This document shows positions 35,822-45,509 of a stretch of DNA of 64,000 nucleotides, piece after piece. The translations under genes and the position numbers were made by a program. A model generated the notes under the pieces. The model saw nothing but the letters and a program-made list of their open reading frames with translations, was not told the DNA's origin and searched no databases. Source of the DNA: Thermincola ferriacetica (GTDB lineage Bacteria > Bacillota > Thermincolia > Thermincolales > Thermincolaceae); the NCBI RefSeq assembly GCF_001263415.1, contig NZ_LGTE01000015.1:1-64000 (forward strand), written 5' to 3'. How positions within the stretch are numbered: the stretch's first letter is position 1; each line of letters begins with the position of its first letter.

Positions 35822-37108
35822 GTGGAAAAGTTGTTTCAATTGTCAAGGAAACAAAAAACATTCAACGCACCGGCAACCTTAATTACGATAGTAATGTTGG
35901 CGGTAACGGTAACACTGAGCGCCCTAATCCTTGTGCTCACCGGCGGAGTCGCTTTTGCTGCCCATGAAGACCTGGGGGACCGCAGCGGTTGGGCTGAACG
36001 TTACGCCGCAGACCAGTGCAACGGCTGTCATGCCGGCGCCGCGACAGGTACTACCGGCCCACATGGTGGCTACACTGCCAGTACCAATAAATGTCAGATA
36101 TGTCATAAAGTGCATGATGCTGATAACCCCATACTGCTACCTGGACAGACGGTTACCGATGCCTGCCAGTTCTGCCATGATATTACCGGCAGCAGTAATG
36201 CTCCTTATTTTGCCAGCGACTTGCCGGACCCGCGTTACGGATACGGCGTAAAATCTTCCCACCGGGTGTTCGGCACCGTTAACGGATTTACTTACAATTC
36301 TACTTTCGGTTCCACCTTAATCCCTGCCGGTGCCGCAGACGGTAGTAGCGCCCCTCTCTACACGGGAGACCAGGGGCAACTTTCCGGCAACGCCTTTACC
36401 TGTGACAGTTGTCATACGCCGCACGGAATTACGGCCAACACTGTTGGTATTTACCTGGGCGAATCACAGGTTAAGGTTACGGAAGAGGGCTTAAGCAGCG
36501 GACAGAGAAAGATATTCCTGACCAACCGTTTGCTGAAAAGGGTTATTAACGGCATTAACACCGGCGGTTCCTATGGGTCCAAATGGTGTACCGGATGCCA
36601 CCGGGGATACGAGAATTATATGACCGTTGATGATGTTGTCTACAACAGGGTCTACAGTGAAATCTTTAATCATCCGGTGAACGCGGCGGGCCCCGGTTAT
36701 GACCTGCTGGGCGCCGGTATGAATAACAGCGCCGGCTGGATTAATGGTTCCAGCGTAGCAAAGGTTATGAACCAGGGATATGTGCTGATTGACAGCAATC
36801 CTGTTCCTGCCAGCGACGCCGACCTTAGCTTTGACCCGCGGAGCAACAAGTGGTACGCTATGCTGGGTATAGACCCCATGACCGGCGCTTCCCGCCCTGA
36901 CGGCAGCGTGGCCTATGCAGTCTATTCCGGGCCTTCCTGCCAGCAGTGTCACGCCAGTCCGCGAAATGTTGACGCGGCATTTTGGGTGGACTTTAATACA
37001 AAAGGAGCCGGTTATCCCAGCAGAGGTACTTTCCCACACTTAAGCACCAACCCAGCATTACTGGTTGAGGAAAACGGCGACGACTTATGCACCAACTGCC
37101 ATAGCTGA
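35822..37108 (+). CDS. Secreted 7-haem cytochrome c, paralogue B
   Basis: 428 residues. Long signal peptide ending in AFAA near residue 47. Seven haem sites: CNGCH, CQICH, CQFCH, CDSCH, CTGCH, CQQCH and CTNCH, in the same order and spacing as paralogue A, with a longer middle. The last 120 residues are nearly the same in the two proteins. The GTG start follows TTAGGA directly and AAGGAG at ten bases. It has its own leader with a Spo0A box and its own terminator, so it is regulated apart from paralogue A. Confidence 0.93.
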   Translation: MEKLFQLSRKQKTFNAPATLITIVMLAVTVTLSALILVLTGGVAFAAHEDLGDRSGWAERYAADQCNGCHAGAATGTTGPHGGYTASTNKCQICHKVHDADNPILLPGQTVTDACQFCHDITGSSNAPYFASDLPDPRYGYGVKSSHRVFGTVNGFTYNSTFGSTLIPAGAADGSSAPLYTGDQGQLSGNAFTCDSCHTPHGITANTVGIYLGESQVKVTEEGLSSGQRKIFLTNRLLKRVINGINTGGSYGSKWCTGCHRGYENYMTVDDVVYNRVYSEIFNHPVNAAGPGYDLLGAGMNNSAGWINGSSVAKVMNQGYVLIDSNPVPASDADLSFDPRSNKWYAMLGIDPMTGASRPDGSVAYAVYSGPSCQQCHASPRNVDAAFWVDFNTKGAGYPSRGTFPHLSTNPALLVEENGDDLCTNCHS

Positions 37109-37166
37109 GGCGATTAATCGACGCCATACATCTGGGACAACCGGCATTCCTGCCATATGATTTTTC

Positions 37167-37195
37167 AGGGGAGCGCTAACTGAAGCTCCCCTTTT
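37167..37195 (+). terminator. Terminator after cytochrome B
   Basis: GGGGAGC and GCTCCCC arms with a ten-base loop, then TTTT. Confidence 0.8.
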
Positions 37196-37409
37196 AAAAT
37201 TAATATCAATGTAATTATTATACATTTGCCTTTCTAAAAAAACAAGATGTTATAATTACCGGTTATGGATGGCTTGCTGCAAGATACAGAGCCTATTTGC
37301 GGCAATTTTAACAGTAAATTTTTATACCGGTATAATTTTTGTGGAAATTACATTTATTACAAGTAAGGGTTTTGGTATTTATCGAATAAAGCAGGACAAT
37401 TGAGCAAAG

Positions 37410-37416
37410 TGTCGAA
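37410..37416 (+). promoter_or_regulatory. Possible distal Spo0A box upstream of mcp
   Basis: TGTCGAA core, 91 bases before the nearer box and 128 before the chemoreceptor start. Confidence 0.35.
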
Positions 37417-37460
37417 AAACGTGAATAAATAGTTTTGCCAAAAAAAGGAGGCCGGCCGGA

Positions 37461-37547
37461 GTGAGTTTAAAACGAAAACGAAAAAGAAAATGCCACAATT
37501 TGTCGAATATTGAACGAAATCTAATGGGCGGAGGGATATTAAAATGA
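37461..37547 (+). CDS. Possible 28-residue basic leader peptide
   Basis: GTG at 37461 with GGAGG nine bases upstream opens 28 codons, starting with seven alternating Lys/Arg after three residues. The frame ends in TGA that overlaps the chemoreceptor ATG (ATGA). The ribosome site and the stop-start overlap suggest translational coupling. The frame is short, so chance cannot be excluded. Confidence 0.35.
   Translation: MSLKRKRKRKCHNLSNIERNLMGGGILK
37499..37507 (+). promoter_or_regulatory. Spo0A box just upstream of mcp
   Basis: TTTGTCGAA, full nine-base match, 36 bases before the chemoreceptor start codon and inside the small leader reading frame. Confidence 0.5.
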
Positions 37548-39598
37548 GAATGGGGCTGAAGGGGAAAATATTTCTTGGGTACATTGTGCTGATCCTTTTT
37601 CTGGCCGTAATCGGTTTTTTTAGCTTCCGCAATACGCAAAAAACTTTGCAAGTGTTTGATGGCATCCATGAAGAAGTTCTACCGAACCTGGGTATTGTGG
37701 ATAGTATCAAATCAGGCATAGCCGGCCAGGCCAATGATGAAAGAGGGTTTCTTTTAACCGGTGAAGAAAAGTTTGTAAAAGAAATGCAGGAAAGAGCGGC
37801 GAAGGTAGATGAAATAATAGAACAGAGACTGCCAGTTCTTGAGGAAAATGAGAAAGAAATTTTCCTGCAGATAGAAAAAGTACATAAAGAGTTTACCGCT
37901 ATTCAGAAACAAGTGGTAGACGCTTATAAAAGCGGCAATATGGAGGAAGCAAAAAGACTGTCCCTGGAGGTTGGGCGGGACAAAAGAAAAAACCTGGACC
38001 CATTGTTCGCTCAGTTGGAAAAGCAAATCCAGGAGGACTTAGAAAAATCCAACACTGAAATGCATGAGGGCTTAAAAACAACCCAATACATTACGGCAAT
38101 TCTGTTGATTCTTGCCATTGTCGTCGGTTTGGGCTTGGGACTTTACCTGCCTTTCAAAATTACCGCGCCCATTAAGGCTGTGGTAGAGCGCAGCAAAAAA
38201 ATGGCTGCCGGCGACTTTTCTGTTTCCTATATTGATGTAAATACCAGGGATGAAATCAGGGACCTGGCAGAGTCCTTTAACGTGATGATTAAGAATGTGC
38301 GCGAGCTGTTGGGAGAAGTATTAAACGGCGCTAACGAAGTAGCTGTTACCAGCCAGCGCCTGTTGACCAATGCCGATGAAGCAGCCAAATCCACCCAGCA
38401 GGTGGCCGGCGCTATTCAGGAAGTGGCCAAAGGTATTGCTAATCAGACTACCTATATTAACGAAACATCGGAGACTGTGAATCAGGTCAACACAGCTATC
38501 CGCCAGATTGCCGACGGAGCCGGAGAACAGATAAACAATGTAGCTTCGACAGTGGAAATAGTAAATCAAATGGCTATCTCTATACAGGATGTTGCTGTCA
38601 ACGCCCAGACCGTCGCTTTATCTGCCGATAAGACCAGGCAGGCCGCCGACAAGGGTGAAAAAGCCGTAAAATTAACCATAGAAGGCATGAATGAAATAAA
38701 AGAGAAGGTATTCGAAACAGCCAATAAGATTAAAGAACTGGGCGAACATTCGCAGCAGATCGGCGAAATCATCCAGGTAATTGATGATATTGCGGAACAG
38801 ACCAACCTGTTGGCGCTAAATGCGGCCATTGAGGCGGCTCGCGCCGGGGAACACGGTAAGGGATTTGCCGTAGTGGCCGATGAGGTCAGGAAACTGGCCG
38901 AGCGCAGTAGCAAAGCCACCAAGGAAATTGCCGACCTGATTACAAACATTCAAAAATTAACGGCCATGGCAGTAGCAGCAATGGAAGCGGGTACCGGTGA
39001 AGTTGAAAAAGGCAGTAACCTGGCCCTTGATGCCGGTAATGCCCTGAAAGAAATCCTGGCCACAGTTGAAGAGACTTATCAACAGGTACAGAATATCTCG
39101 GCAGCGGCAGAGGAAATTTCGGCCAGCAGCCAGGATGTCGTTAAGGCTATCGATAATGTGAGCGCTATCAGCCACGGGAATACAGCCGCCACAGAACAAT
39201 TGAGGGAAGCCAGTAAACAGGTTGCTTTGGCTATGGAAAACATTGCCGCAGTTACCCAACAGAGCTCGGCCTCAGCGGAAGAAGTTTCGGCATCTACCGA
39301 GGAAATGACGGCTGCGGCGGAGGCAATAGCTAACGCCGCCGGTATTCTGGCTGAGACTGCGGACCGTCTGAGTGAGACGGCGGGTAAGTTCAAGATGCGT
39401 GAGATTACTGAAAACTGCTGGGATATAATGAACTGCAGCATGGAAGTCAGGGGCAAATGTCCGGCGTATAAAAGCAACGAAAAATGTTGTTGGTTAATTT
39501 CCGGAACCTGGTGTGGCGGGGTTCAGCAGGGAGACGCCAAATCGAAGCGGCATCGCTGTATGAACTGTGAAGCATTTAAGGTGATGAATAAAATATAG
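37544..39598 (+). CDS. Methyl-accepting chemotaxis protein with C-terminal Cys/Trp (two-CW-like) domain
   Basis: 684 residues. TM1 at about 7-27, a four-helix-bundle sensor (about 28-180), TM2 at about 181-203, HAMP at about 204-260, and the signalling hairpin near 420 with the same conserved core as the first receptor. Beyond the usual end, about 55 residues (630-684) carry CWDIMNC, GKCPAY, KCCWLI, TWCGG and CMNCEAF, nine Cys with two Cys-Trp pairs. This resembles the two-CW module, a probable metal or redox site. It stands directly after the cytochromes, so it may sense electron-acceptor or redox state (inference). Confidence 0.92.
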   Translation: MRMGLKGKIFLGYIVLILFLAVIGFFSFRNTQKTLQVFDGIHEEVLPNLGIVDSIKSGIAGQANDERGFLLTGEEKFVKEMQERAAKVDEIIEQRLPVLEENEKEIFLQIEKVHKEFTAIQKQVVDAYKSGNMEEAKRLSLEVGRDKRKNLDPLFAQLEKQIQEDLEKSNTEMHEGLKTTQYITAILLILAIVVGLGLGLYLPFKITAPIKAVVERSKKMAAGDFSVSYIDVNTRDEIRDLAESFNVMIKNVRELLGEVLNGANEVAVTSQRLLTNADEAAKSTQQVAGAIQEVAKGIANQTTYINETSETVNQVNTAIRQIADGAGEQINNVASTVEIVNQMAISIQDVAVNAQTVALSADKTRQAADKGEKAVKLTIEGMNEIKEKVFETANKIKELGEHSQQIGEIIQVIDDIAEQTNLLALNAAIEAARAGEHGKGFAVVADEVRKLAERSSKATKEIADLITNIQKLTAMAVAAMEAGTGEVEKGSNLALDAGNALKEILATVEETYQQVQNISAAAEEISASSQDVVKAIDNVSAISHGNTAATEQLREASKQVALAMENIAAVTQQSSASAEEVSASTEEMTAAAEAIANAAGILAETADRLSETAGKFKMREITENCWDIMNCSMEVRGKCPAYKSNEKCCWLISGTWCGGVQQGDAKSKRHRCMNCEAFKVMNKI

Positions 39599-39607
39599 TG
39601 TAATTAA

Positions 39608-39652
39608 GGGGAGGTTAAATGATTTTGAAATCATTTAACCTCCCAAATTTTT
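39608..39652 (+). terminator. Terminator after mcp
   Basis: A 14-bp perfect stem (GGGAGGTTAAATGA with TCATTTAACCTCCC) and an eight-base loop, then AAATTTTTTG. Confidence 0.9.
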
Positions 39653-39693
39653 TGCATGACCTTTGTGAACAGCTCCCAAAGTACAGCCCTTTT

Positions 39694-40074
39694 TTACCTG
39701 TAGATAATGACGGTGGTGCCTATATGGACCTGCCTGAATACTTCTTCCACATCCTCGTTGTACATTCTGATGCAGCCGTTAGAAACGGCCTTACCGATGG
39801 AGTCCCGGTTCCAGGTGCCATGAATCCCATAAGGTCCGTCGGGAATATCAAGCCCCATCCAGCGAGTGCCCAGGATTCCTCCGGGGTTGACTGTTTTTTC
39901 TATTATTGAATAAGTGCCGGGGGGGGTAGGGGTGGATGGTTTGCCAACGGCAACAGGATAAATTTGCGTAGTCCGGTTCCCTCTTTCCAGGTAAAGCAAG
40001 CGGTTGGTAACGTCAACCCTGATGAGGATGTTGGAATACAAGGGTTCGTCATTATACAAAGTGTTTTTACGCAT
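39694..40074 (-). CDS. L,D-transpeptidase (YkuD domain)
   Basis: 126 residues, almost entirely one YkuD catalytic domain. HGTWN with the catalytic His and SNGCIRM with the nucleophilic Cys are intact. These enzymes make 3-3 cross-links in peptidoglycan. No LysM domain, signal peptide or membrane helix is visible, so how it reaches the wall is unclear. Single minus-strand gene. Confidence 0.92.
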   Translation of the reverse strand: MRKNTLYNDEPLYSNILIRVDVTNRLLYLERGNRTTQIYPVAVGKPSTPTPPGTYSIIEKTVNPGGILGTRWMGLDIPDGPYGIHGTWNRDSIGKAVSNGCIRMYNEDVEEVFRQVHIGTTVIIYR

Positions 40075-40210
40075 TTTTCATCACCTGAAAATATTTTTTT
40101 ATTAACATATGATTTAGGGAGCTAAATTGCGTAAAAAAGCGATTTTGGAATAAAAATGGCAAAAATGGGAAACATAAGTGGTGTGTAATTATCGTGCGGA
40201 GGTCGGATTA

Positions 40211-41014
40211 ATGGGGAAAAAGGTAGCCGGTAATCTCTTAATTATCGGCGGTGCGGAGGATAAAAAAGGGGATTGTGCCATATTAAAAAGATTTGTTGAA
40301 TTGTCAGGAGGCAAAGCCGGCAAACTGGTCATCATGACTACTGCCACCAAGGAACCGGAGGCAGTGGGAAAAGAGTACCTGCAGATTTTTGGCCGGTTGG
40401 GAGGCGGTCAGATTGAAATACTGGATTTGCCCAGCAGAACGGAGGCAAAAGGGGAAAAAGCCGTAAACATTATTTCTGAAGCGACCGGCATTTTCTTTAC
40501 AGGCGGGGACCAATTGAGGATAACCAGTATTCTGGGCGGTACTCCTGTCAATGAGGCCCTGGCCAGAGCTTATAAAAACGGGGTGGTCATTGCGGGGACC
40601 AGTGCGGGGGCATCGGCCATGAGTGATACGATGATTGTTGAAGGTGACAGCGACAGTGCGCCTCGAAAAAACTCGTTAAGGATGGCGCCTGGTTTGGGCT
40701 TACTGGAAGAAACGGTCATTGACCAGCATTTTGCCCAACGTGGCAGGTTGGGGCGGTTACTGGCAGCCGTAGCCCATAATCCCTATGTTTTAGGGATAGG
40801 TATTGATGAAGATACAGCCGTCGTCGTTGGGGCAGATGCCCGTCTCGATGTTATAGGGTCCCGGACAGTAACTATTGTGGATGGTAAAGAGGCAACTTAT
40901 ACCAATGTTTCGGAATTGGAACCGGACCAGAATCTCGCCTTGCATGGTGTGCGATTGCATGTAATTCCGGCGGGTTACGGGTTTAACCTGAGAAACCGCC
41001 AGCCGTTGATTTGA
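40211..41014 (+). CDS. cphB: Cyanophycinase
   Basis: S51-family serine exopeptidase that splits cyanophycin into beta-Asp-Arg dipeptides. LLIIGGAEDK at the start, FFTGGDQLRI, and the nucleophile motif GTSAGASAM are present. 267 residues, typical. ATG 40211 after CGGAGG; an upstream in-frame start at 40178 has no site. Directly before the synthetase gene, so synthesis and breakdown are encoded together. Confidence 0.93.
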   Translation: MGKKVAGNLLIIGGAEDKKGDCAILKRFVELSGGKAGKLVIMTTATKEPEAVGKEYLQIFGRLGGGQIEILDLPSRTEAKGEKAVNIISEATGIFFTGGDQLRITSILGGTPVNEALARAYKNGVVIAGTSAGASAMSDTMIVEGDSDSAPRKNSLRMAPGLGLLEETVIDQHFAQRGRLGRLLAAVAHNPYVLGIGIDEDTAVVVGADARLDVIGSRTVTIVDGKEATYTNVSELEPDQNLALHGVRLHVIPAGYGFNLRNRQPLI

Positions 41015-41086
41015 TAAAAGTTTGATTTTTCCAGGTATTGATTTGATAAATATCTGCGATGTTTGGGAAAGGGGTTTTCGCTTTTA

Positions 41087-43759
41087 ATGAAGATTTTAGA
41101 ATTTCGGGTTTACGAGGGAATAAATATATATTCGCACAGCCCGGTAATCAAGTTGACTGTAGACCTGGAAAATTTAACAGGAGTAACCACTGACCGGCAT
41201 CCGACGTTAATTGAAGCGGTTTTGCGGCTTATGCCAACGCTACAGGAACACTACTGTTCGCTGGGTCGGCCGGGCGGGTTTGTCCAGCGTATGCGCGAAG
41301 GCACTTTTTTTGGTCACCTTTTGGAACACGTTATTTTAGAATTACAGCATTTAGCCGGTTTCGATGTAATTTACGGCAAAACCCGTGAAGCCGAGGCCCC
41401 CGGCATCTACGAAGTAATTTTTGAGTATGAATCAAAAGAAGCCGGGATTCAGGCGGCCAGAGCGGCGGTAAACCTGATTATGACCTTACTGCAGGGTGGT
41501 AGCATTGACCTGGATAAAGAACTTGAAATTATTAAAGAGACGGCGTTAAAGTTTGATTTAGGGCCTACAACAAAAGCAATTGCCATGGAAGCCCGAAAAC
41601 GCAATATTCCCGTGATGCGCCTTGGCGAAGGCAGTATTCTCCAGTTGGGTTACGGTTGTCATCAGCGCAGGATAGAAGCCAGTATTACCGATGCTACCGG
41701 GTGTATAGGCGTCGATATTGCAGGGGATAAAATCCTTACCAAGCAGATACTTTCCGAGGCGGGCATTCCTGTACCGAACGGTGGGGTGGCCAGAACGGAA
41801 AAAGAAGCTCTGGATATAATGAAAAGAATCAATAATGCTGTCGTAGTCAAACCCTTTAACGGAAACCAGGGTAAAGGGGTTGCCTTGAACCTGCGCAGTG
41901 AAGGTGAGGTTAAAAAGGCATATGCTGTGGCCACCAATTACAGTGACCGGGTGATAGTAGAGAAGTTTATTACGGGCCGGCATTACCGGCTGGTTGTTGT
42001 TGACGACCGGGTGGTGGCAGCGTCCGAACGAATCCCTGCTTCAGTAACGGGAGACGGGGAAAGCACCATTGAACAATTGATTGAGCAGGTCAATAGGGAT
42101 CCCCTGCGGGGAGACGGGCATGAAAAACCCCTGACCAAGATCAAGATTGACCCGGTTGTGCTCATGGTTCTGGCTAAACAAAATTTTGTCTTGCAAAGCA
42201 TACCCCCTGAAGGCGCCCGCGTATTGCTGAGGGAAAACGCCAATCTGAGTACAGGGGGTACAGCTATTGACGTCACTGATAATGTACATCCGGAAAATGC
42301 CGCATTGGCCGTACGCGCCGCGAAAATTATAGGTCTTGATGTAGCGGGCATTGACCTGGTAGCCGAGGATATAGCCATACCCTTGACCTCCTGCAATGGC
42401 GCGGTAATTGAAGTAAATGCGGCGCCCGGCCTAAGAATGCATCATTACCCTTCACAGGGGAAACCGCGTAATGTGGCGAGGGCAATCGTTGACAAATTAT
42501 TTCCGCCCGGGACAAAATCGCGCATACCTATTGTAGCAGTTACAGGGACCAACGGAAAGACGACAACCACCAGGTTGATAGCCCATATTTTGCATGCGGC
42601 GGGCAATGTAGTAGGGATGACGACATCAGATGGCATCTATGTAAATGGGAAACTTATAGCCAAAGGGGATATGACCGGCCCGGTCAGCGCCAGAACCGTT
42701 CTAAGGGATAACAGCGTTGAGGTGGCTGTCCTGGAAACAGCCAGAGGAGGGATAATAAGGGCCGGTTTGGGTTTTGACCGCTGCGATGTTGGCATCATTA
42801 CGAACATAAGCGAAGACCATTTGGGTATAGACGGCATAGAAACCCTGGAAGATCTCGCCTTTGTGAAGTCTGTAGTCGCCGAAGCCACTGATAGGGACGG
42901 CTATGTTGTATTAAACGCTGACGACAGGCTGGCAAGTTATGTGGCTTCCCGTTGCCGGGGAAATATTATTTATTTTTCCAGGGCATCGGACAATATAACC
43001 ATACGGCGTCACCTGGGGGCCGGTGGGATGGCGGTTTTTGTGAAAAATGGCTTTGTTGTTTATGCCAAAGGCAACCACGTGGTAAAGATAGCCTCGGTAA
43101 AAAGTATTCCATGTACTTTATCAGGCCAGGCTCTTCATAATGTGGAAAATGTTCTGGCTGCGTCGGCAGGCTGCCTGGGTCTAGGCATACCGGTTGCCCA
43201 AATTAAAGAAGGGTTGCTAAGTTTCGAACCTGGATTAAAAGGCAATCCGGGACGCTTAAACTTCTTTGAAGTGGCCGGCGTAAAAGTCCTCGTCGATTAT
43301 GGACATAATCCCGCCGGGTACCAAAGTGTGCTGGCGACTGCAAAGAAGATGAAGCATAAAAGACTTATCGGGGTTATTGGAGTCCCGGGAGACCGGCAGG
43401 ACGATTTTATTATTAAAGTAGGCCAAATTGCCGGGCGTGGTTTTGATAAAATTATAATCAAGGAAGACGCTGATCTGAGAGGACGTAAGCCGGGGGAGGT
43501 AGCTAGCCTTCTCAAAAAGGGAGTCCAGGCCGGCGGTTGTTCCGGTAAGGATGTAATCATTATTTTAAAAGAAATAAATGCGGTGCTAAAGGCCGTAGAA
43601 ATTGCCGAACGCGGTGATTTGGTGGTGATTTTCTACGAAAAACTGGAACCTGTGGTGAACCTGTTAAGCGCCTTTGGTGAATTTGCCAAAGTCAAAAAGA
43701 TTAGAGAAAAGGCCGCTGATGCTGCCCGCAGCAGGGTTACAGGTCAAAGGGCTTTTTAA
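41087..43759 (+). CDS. cphA: Cyanophycin synthetase
   Basis: Makes multi-L-arginyl-poly-L-aspartate from Asp and Arg with ATP, a nitrogen reserve. 890 residues. An N-terminal CphA-specific domain (KILEFRVYEGINIYSH) is followed by an ATP-grasp domain (about 215-470) and a Mur-ligase-like domain (about 480-875) with the P-loop TGTNGKTTTT. The TTG at 41063 would add eight residues unlike the family, so ATG 41087 is preferred, though the nearest purine-rich site is 12 bases away. Confidence 0.95.
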   Translation: MKILEFRVYEGINIYSHSPVIKLTVDLENLTGVTTDRHPTLIEAVLRLMPTLQEHYCSLGRPGGFVQRMREGTFFGHLLEHVILELQHLAGFDVIYGKTREAEAPGIYEVIFEYESKEAGIQAARAAVNLIMTLLQGGSIDLDKELEIIKETALKFDLGPTTKAIAMEARKRNIPVMRLGEGSILQLGYGCHQRRIEASITDATGCIGVDIAGDKILTKQILSEAGIPVPNGGVARTEKEALDIMKRINNAVVVKPFNGNQGKGVALNLRSEGEVKKAYAVATNYSDRVIVEKFITGRHYRLVVVDDRVVAASERIPASVTGDGESTIEQLIEQVNRDPLRGDGHEKPLTKIKIDPVVLMVLAKQNFVLQSIPPEGARVLLRENANLSTGGTAIDVTDNVHPENAALAVRAAKIIGLDVAGIDLVAEDIAIPLTSCNGAVIEVNAAPGLRMHHYPSQGKPRNVARAIVDKLFPPGTKSRIPIVAVTGTNGKTTTTRLIAHILHAAGNVVGMTTSDGIYVNGKLIAKGDMTGPVSARTVLRDNSVEVAVLETARGGIIRAGLGFDRCDVGIITNISEDHLGIDGIETLEDLAFVKSVVAEATDRDGYVVLNADDRLASYVASRCRGNIIYFSRASDNITIRRHLGAGGMAVFVKNGFVVYAKGNHVVKIASVKSIPCTLSGQALHNVENVLAASAGCLGLGIPVAQIKEGLLSFEPGLKGNPGRLNFFEVAGVKVLVDYGHNPAGYQSVLATAKKMKHKRLIGVIGVPGDRQDDFIIKVGQIAGRGFDKIIIKEDADLRGRKPGEVASLLKKGVQAGGCSGKDVIIILKEINAVLKAVEIAERGDLVVIFYEKLEPVVNLLSAFGEFAKVKKIREKAADAARSRVTGQRAF

Positions 43760-43829
43760 AATGAAGGAATTTTTTGTCCGAATGGCAAACATACTATAAA
43801 AATGCCAAGTTGGAAAGGTTAGATAGAGT

Positions 43830-44750
43830 ATGCAACAAATTACCGTACCTGCCTATGGAAAAATTAACCTGACCCTGGACATAACAGGTAAACGGGAAGA
43901 TGGATACCACGAGCTGGTAACACTAATGCAGCAGGTGGAGCTACATGATGATGTAAGGATCCGGCTGTCCCCGAAAAAAAAGATTAGCGTATTATCTGAT
44001 CACGAATCTGTACCCCGGGATGCTGCTAACATAGCTTACAGGGCAGCTCAGGAATTGTTACGCTTTGCAGGTCTTGATTTGACCGGTTTAAATTATGGCA
44101 TAGACATTTTTATTGCCAAACGTATTCCGGTGGAAGGCGGGATGGCTGGAGGTTCTGCTAACGCTGCCGCTGTTCTAAAGGGACTGAATAGACTGTTAAA
44201 CCTGAACCTTTCCACAGAAGAGCTTATGCGTATCGGGCTGCGTCTCGGGGCTGATGTACCCTACTGCATTTTCGGGGGAACAGCGGTGGCCCGCGGGATA
44301 GGGGAAATATTAACCCGTGTGCCGTCGCCGCCTACCATGTGGATGGTCCTGGTTAAACCGGATTTTGGCGTTTCAACAGCTTTGGTTTACAAAAACTTCA
44401 GTTTTCATGAAAGGCTTTGCCGTCCGGATCTGGACCTGGTTTTAAAAGGTATTGAACGGGGCGAAATTGTGGATATTTACCGGGGAATGGGAAATGTTCT
44501 GGAATCGGTTACTTTGCGTTTATATCCGGTGCTGCAGGATATTAAGAGAAGGCTGGTGGATTGGGGTGCGGAGGCGGTTTTGATGTCGGGGAGCGGTCCT
44601 ACTGTTTGTGCTTTTACCCGCTCGCCGGAACTGGCCAAAGATTTATGTGCAACAGCGCAGCGAAATTTTCCTGCTTCTTACCGGATATTGACAACTAATA
44701 CTATAAGCGTAGGAGAAGCAGGAAATATTTTAGCCCGGGCAGAATATTAA
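43830..44750 (+). CDS. ispE: 4-Diphosphocytidyl-2-C-methyl-D-erythritol kinase
   Basis: GHMP kinase of the non-mevalonate isoprenoid pathway. PAYGKINLTLDI at the N-terminus, the ATP loop PVEGGMAGGSANAAAVL, and GSGPTVCAF at the C-terminus are present. 306 residues. The GntR regulator gene begins 30 bases after its stop. Confidence 0.96.
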   Translation: MQQITVPAYGKINLTLDITGKREDGYHELVTLMQQVELHDDVRIRLSPKKKISVLSDHESVPRDAANIAYRAAQELLRFAGLDLTGLNYGIDIFIAKRIPVEGGMAGGSANAAAVLKGLNRLLNLNLSTEELMRIGLRLGADVPYCIFGGTAVARGIGEILTRVPSPPTMWMVLVKPDFGVSTALVYKNFSFHERLCRPDLDLVLKGIERGEIVDIYRGMGNVLESVTLRLYPVLQDIKRRLVDWGAEAVLMSGSGPTVCAFTRSPELAKDLCATAQRNFPASYRILTTNTISVGEAGNILARAEY

Positions 44751-44780
44751 TTGTACATATCAGCGGGAAGGATGGATAAC

Positions 44781-45485
44781 ATGGAGAGGAGATTAATACC
44801 CGTATCACTGGATAATTACAAACCCCTCAGGGAAATAGTATTTGAGGCGCTGCGGGAAGCTATTATTAACGGCACCCTGGAGCCAGGGGAACGGTTGATG
44901 GAAATACAATTGGCAGAAGAGATGGGTGTCAGCCGGACGCCGGTCAGGGAAGCTATAAGAAAACTGGAGCTCGAAGGGTTTGTTGTCATGGTGCCCCGTA
45001 AAGGGGCTTATGTTGCCGGCTTATCTATGAAAGATATTGCCGATGTATTTGAAATTAGAACTGCTTTAGAAAGCCTGGCGGCCGGATTGGCGGCGGAAAG
45101 AATTACCGAAGAAGAGTTGGAAAATCTGGAGCGGCTCCTGGTTAAAATAGGCGAGTGCGTACAGGCTAATGACCTTGATAAGTTGATTGAGGTTGACACT
45201 GAATTTCATGATGTTCTGTTCAAGGCGACGAGGAATGAGCGGTTGGTGCAAATTATCAGCAACCTGCGGGAGCAAATTCAGCGTTTCCGGACTACTTCGC
45301 TTGCTTCGCCGGGCCGCATGAAATATGCATTGGAAGAGCACAAGAAAATAGTGGAAGCCGTTTCGGAGCGGAATGTGGAATTGGCTCAGAAATTGGCTGC
45401 TGAACATATAGAGAACGCAGAAAATATTATGCTTAATGTTTTGCGAGAAAAACGGGAGGGTAAAGGATTCAAGTCTGCGGAGTAA
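44781..45485 (+). CDS. GntR-family regulator, FadR/FCD type
   Basis: 234 residues. Winged helix at about 12-78 (LREIVFEALREAIINGTL, GVSRTPVREAIRKLELEG) and an FCD ligand-binding domain at about 85-225, with the metal-binding Asp and His positions (DTEFHDVLF). Members respond to organic acids. ATG 44781 lies eight bases after GGAAGGA. It stands between ispE and a nucleotidyltransferase-like gene; its target is unknown. Confidence 0.88.
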   Translation: MERRLIPVSLDNYKPLREIVFEALREAIINGTLEPGERLMEIQLAEEMGVSRTPVREAIRKLELEGFVVMVPRKGAYVAGLSMKDIADVFEIRTALESLAAGLAAERITEEELENLERLLVKIGECVQANDLDKLIEVDTEFHDVLFKATRNERLVQIISNLREQIQRFRTTSLASPGRMKYALEEHKKIVEAVSERNVELAQKLAAEHIENAENIMLNVLREKREGKGFKSAE

Positions 45486-45509
45486 TCTTTCTGAAAAGGG
45501 GATTATTCC

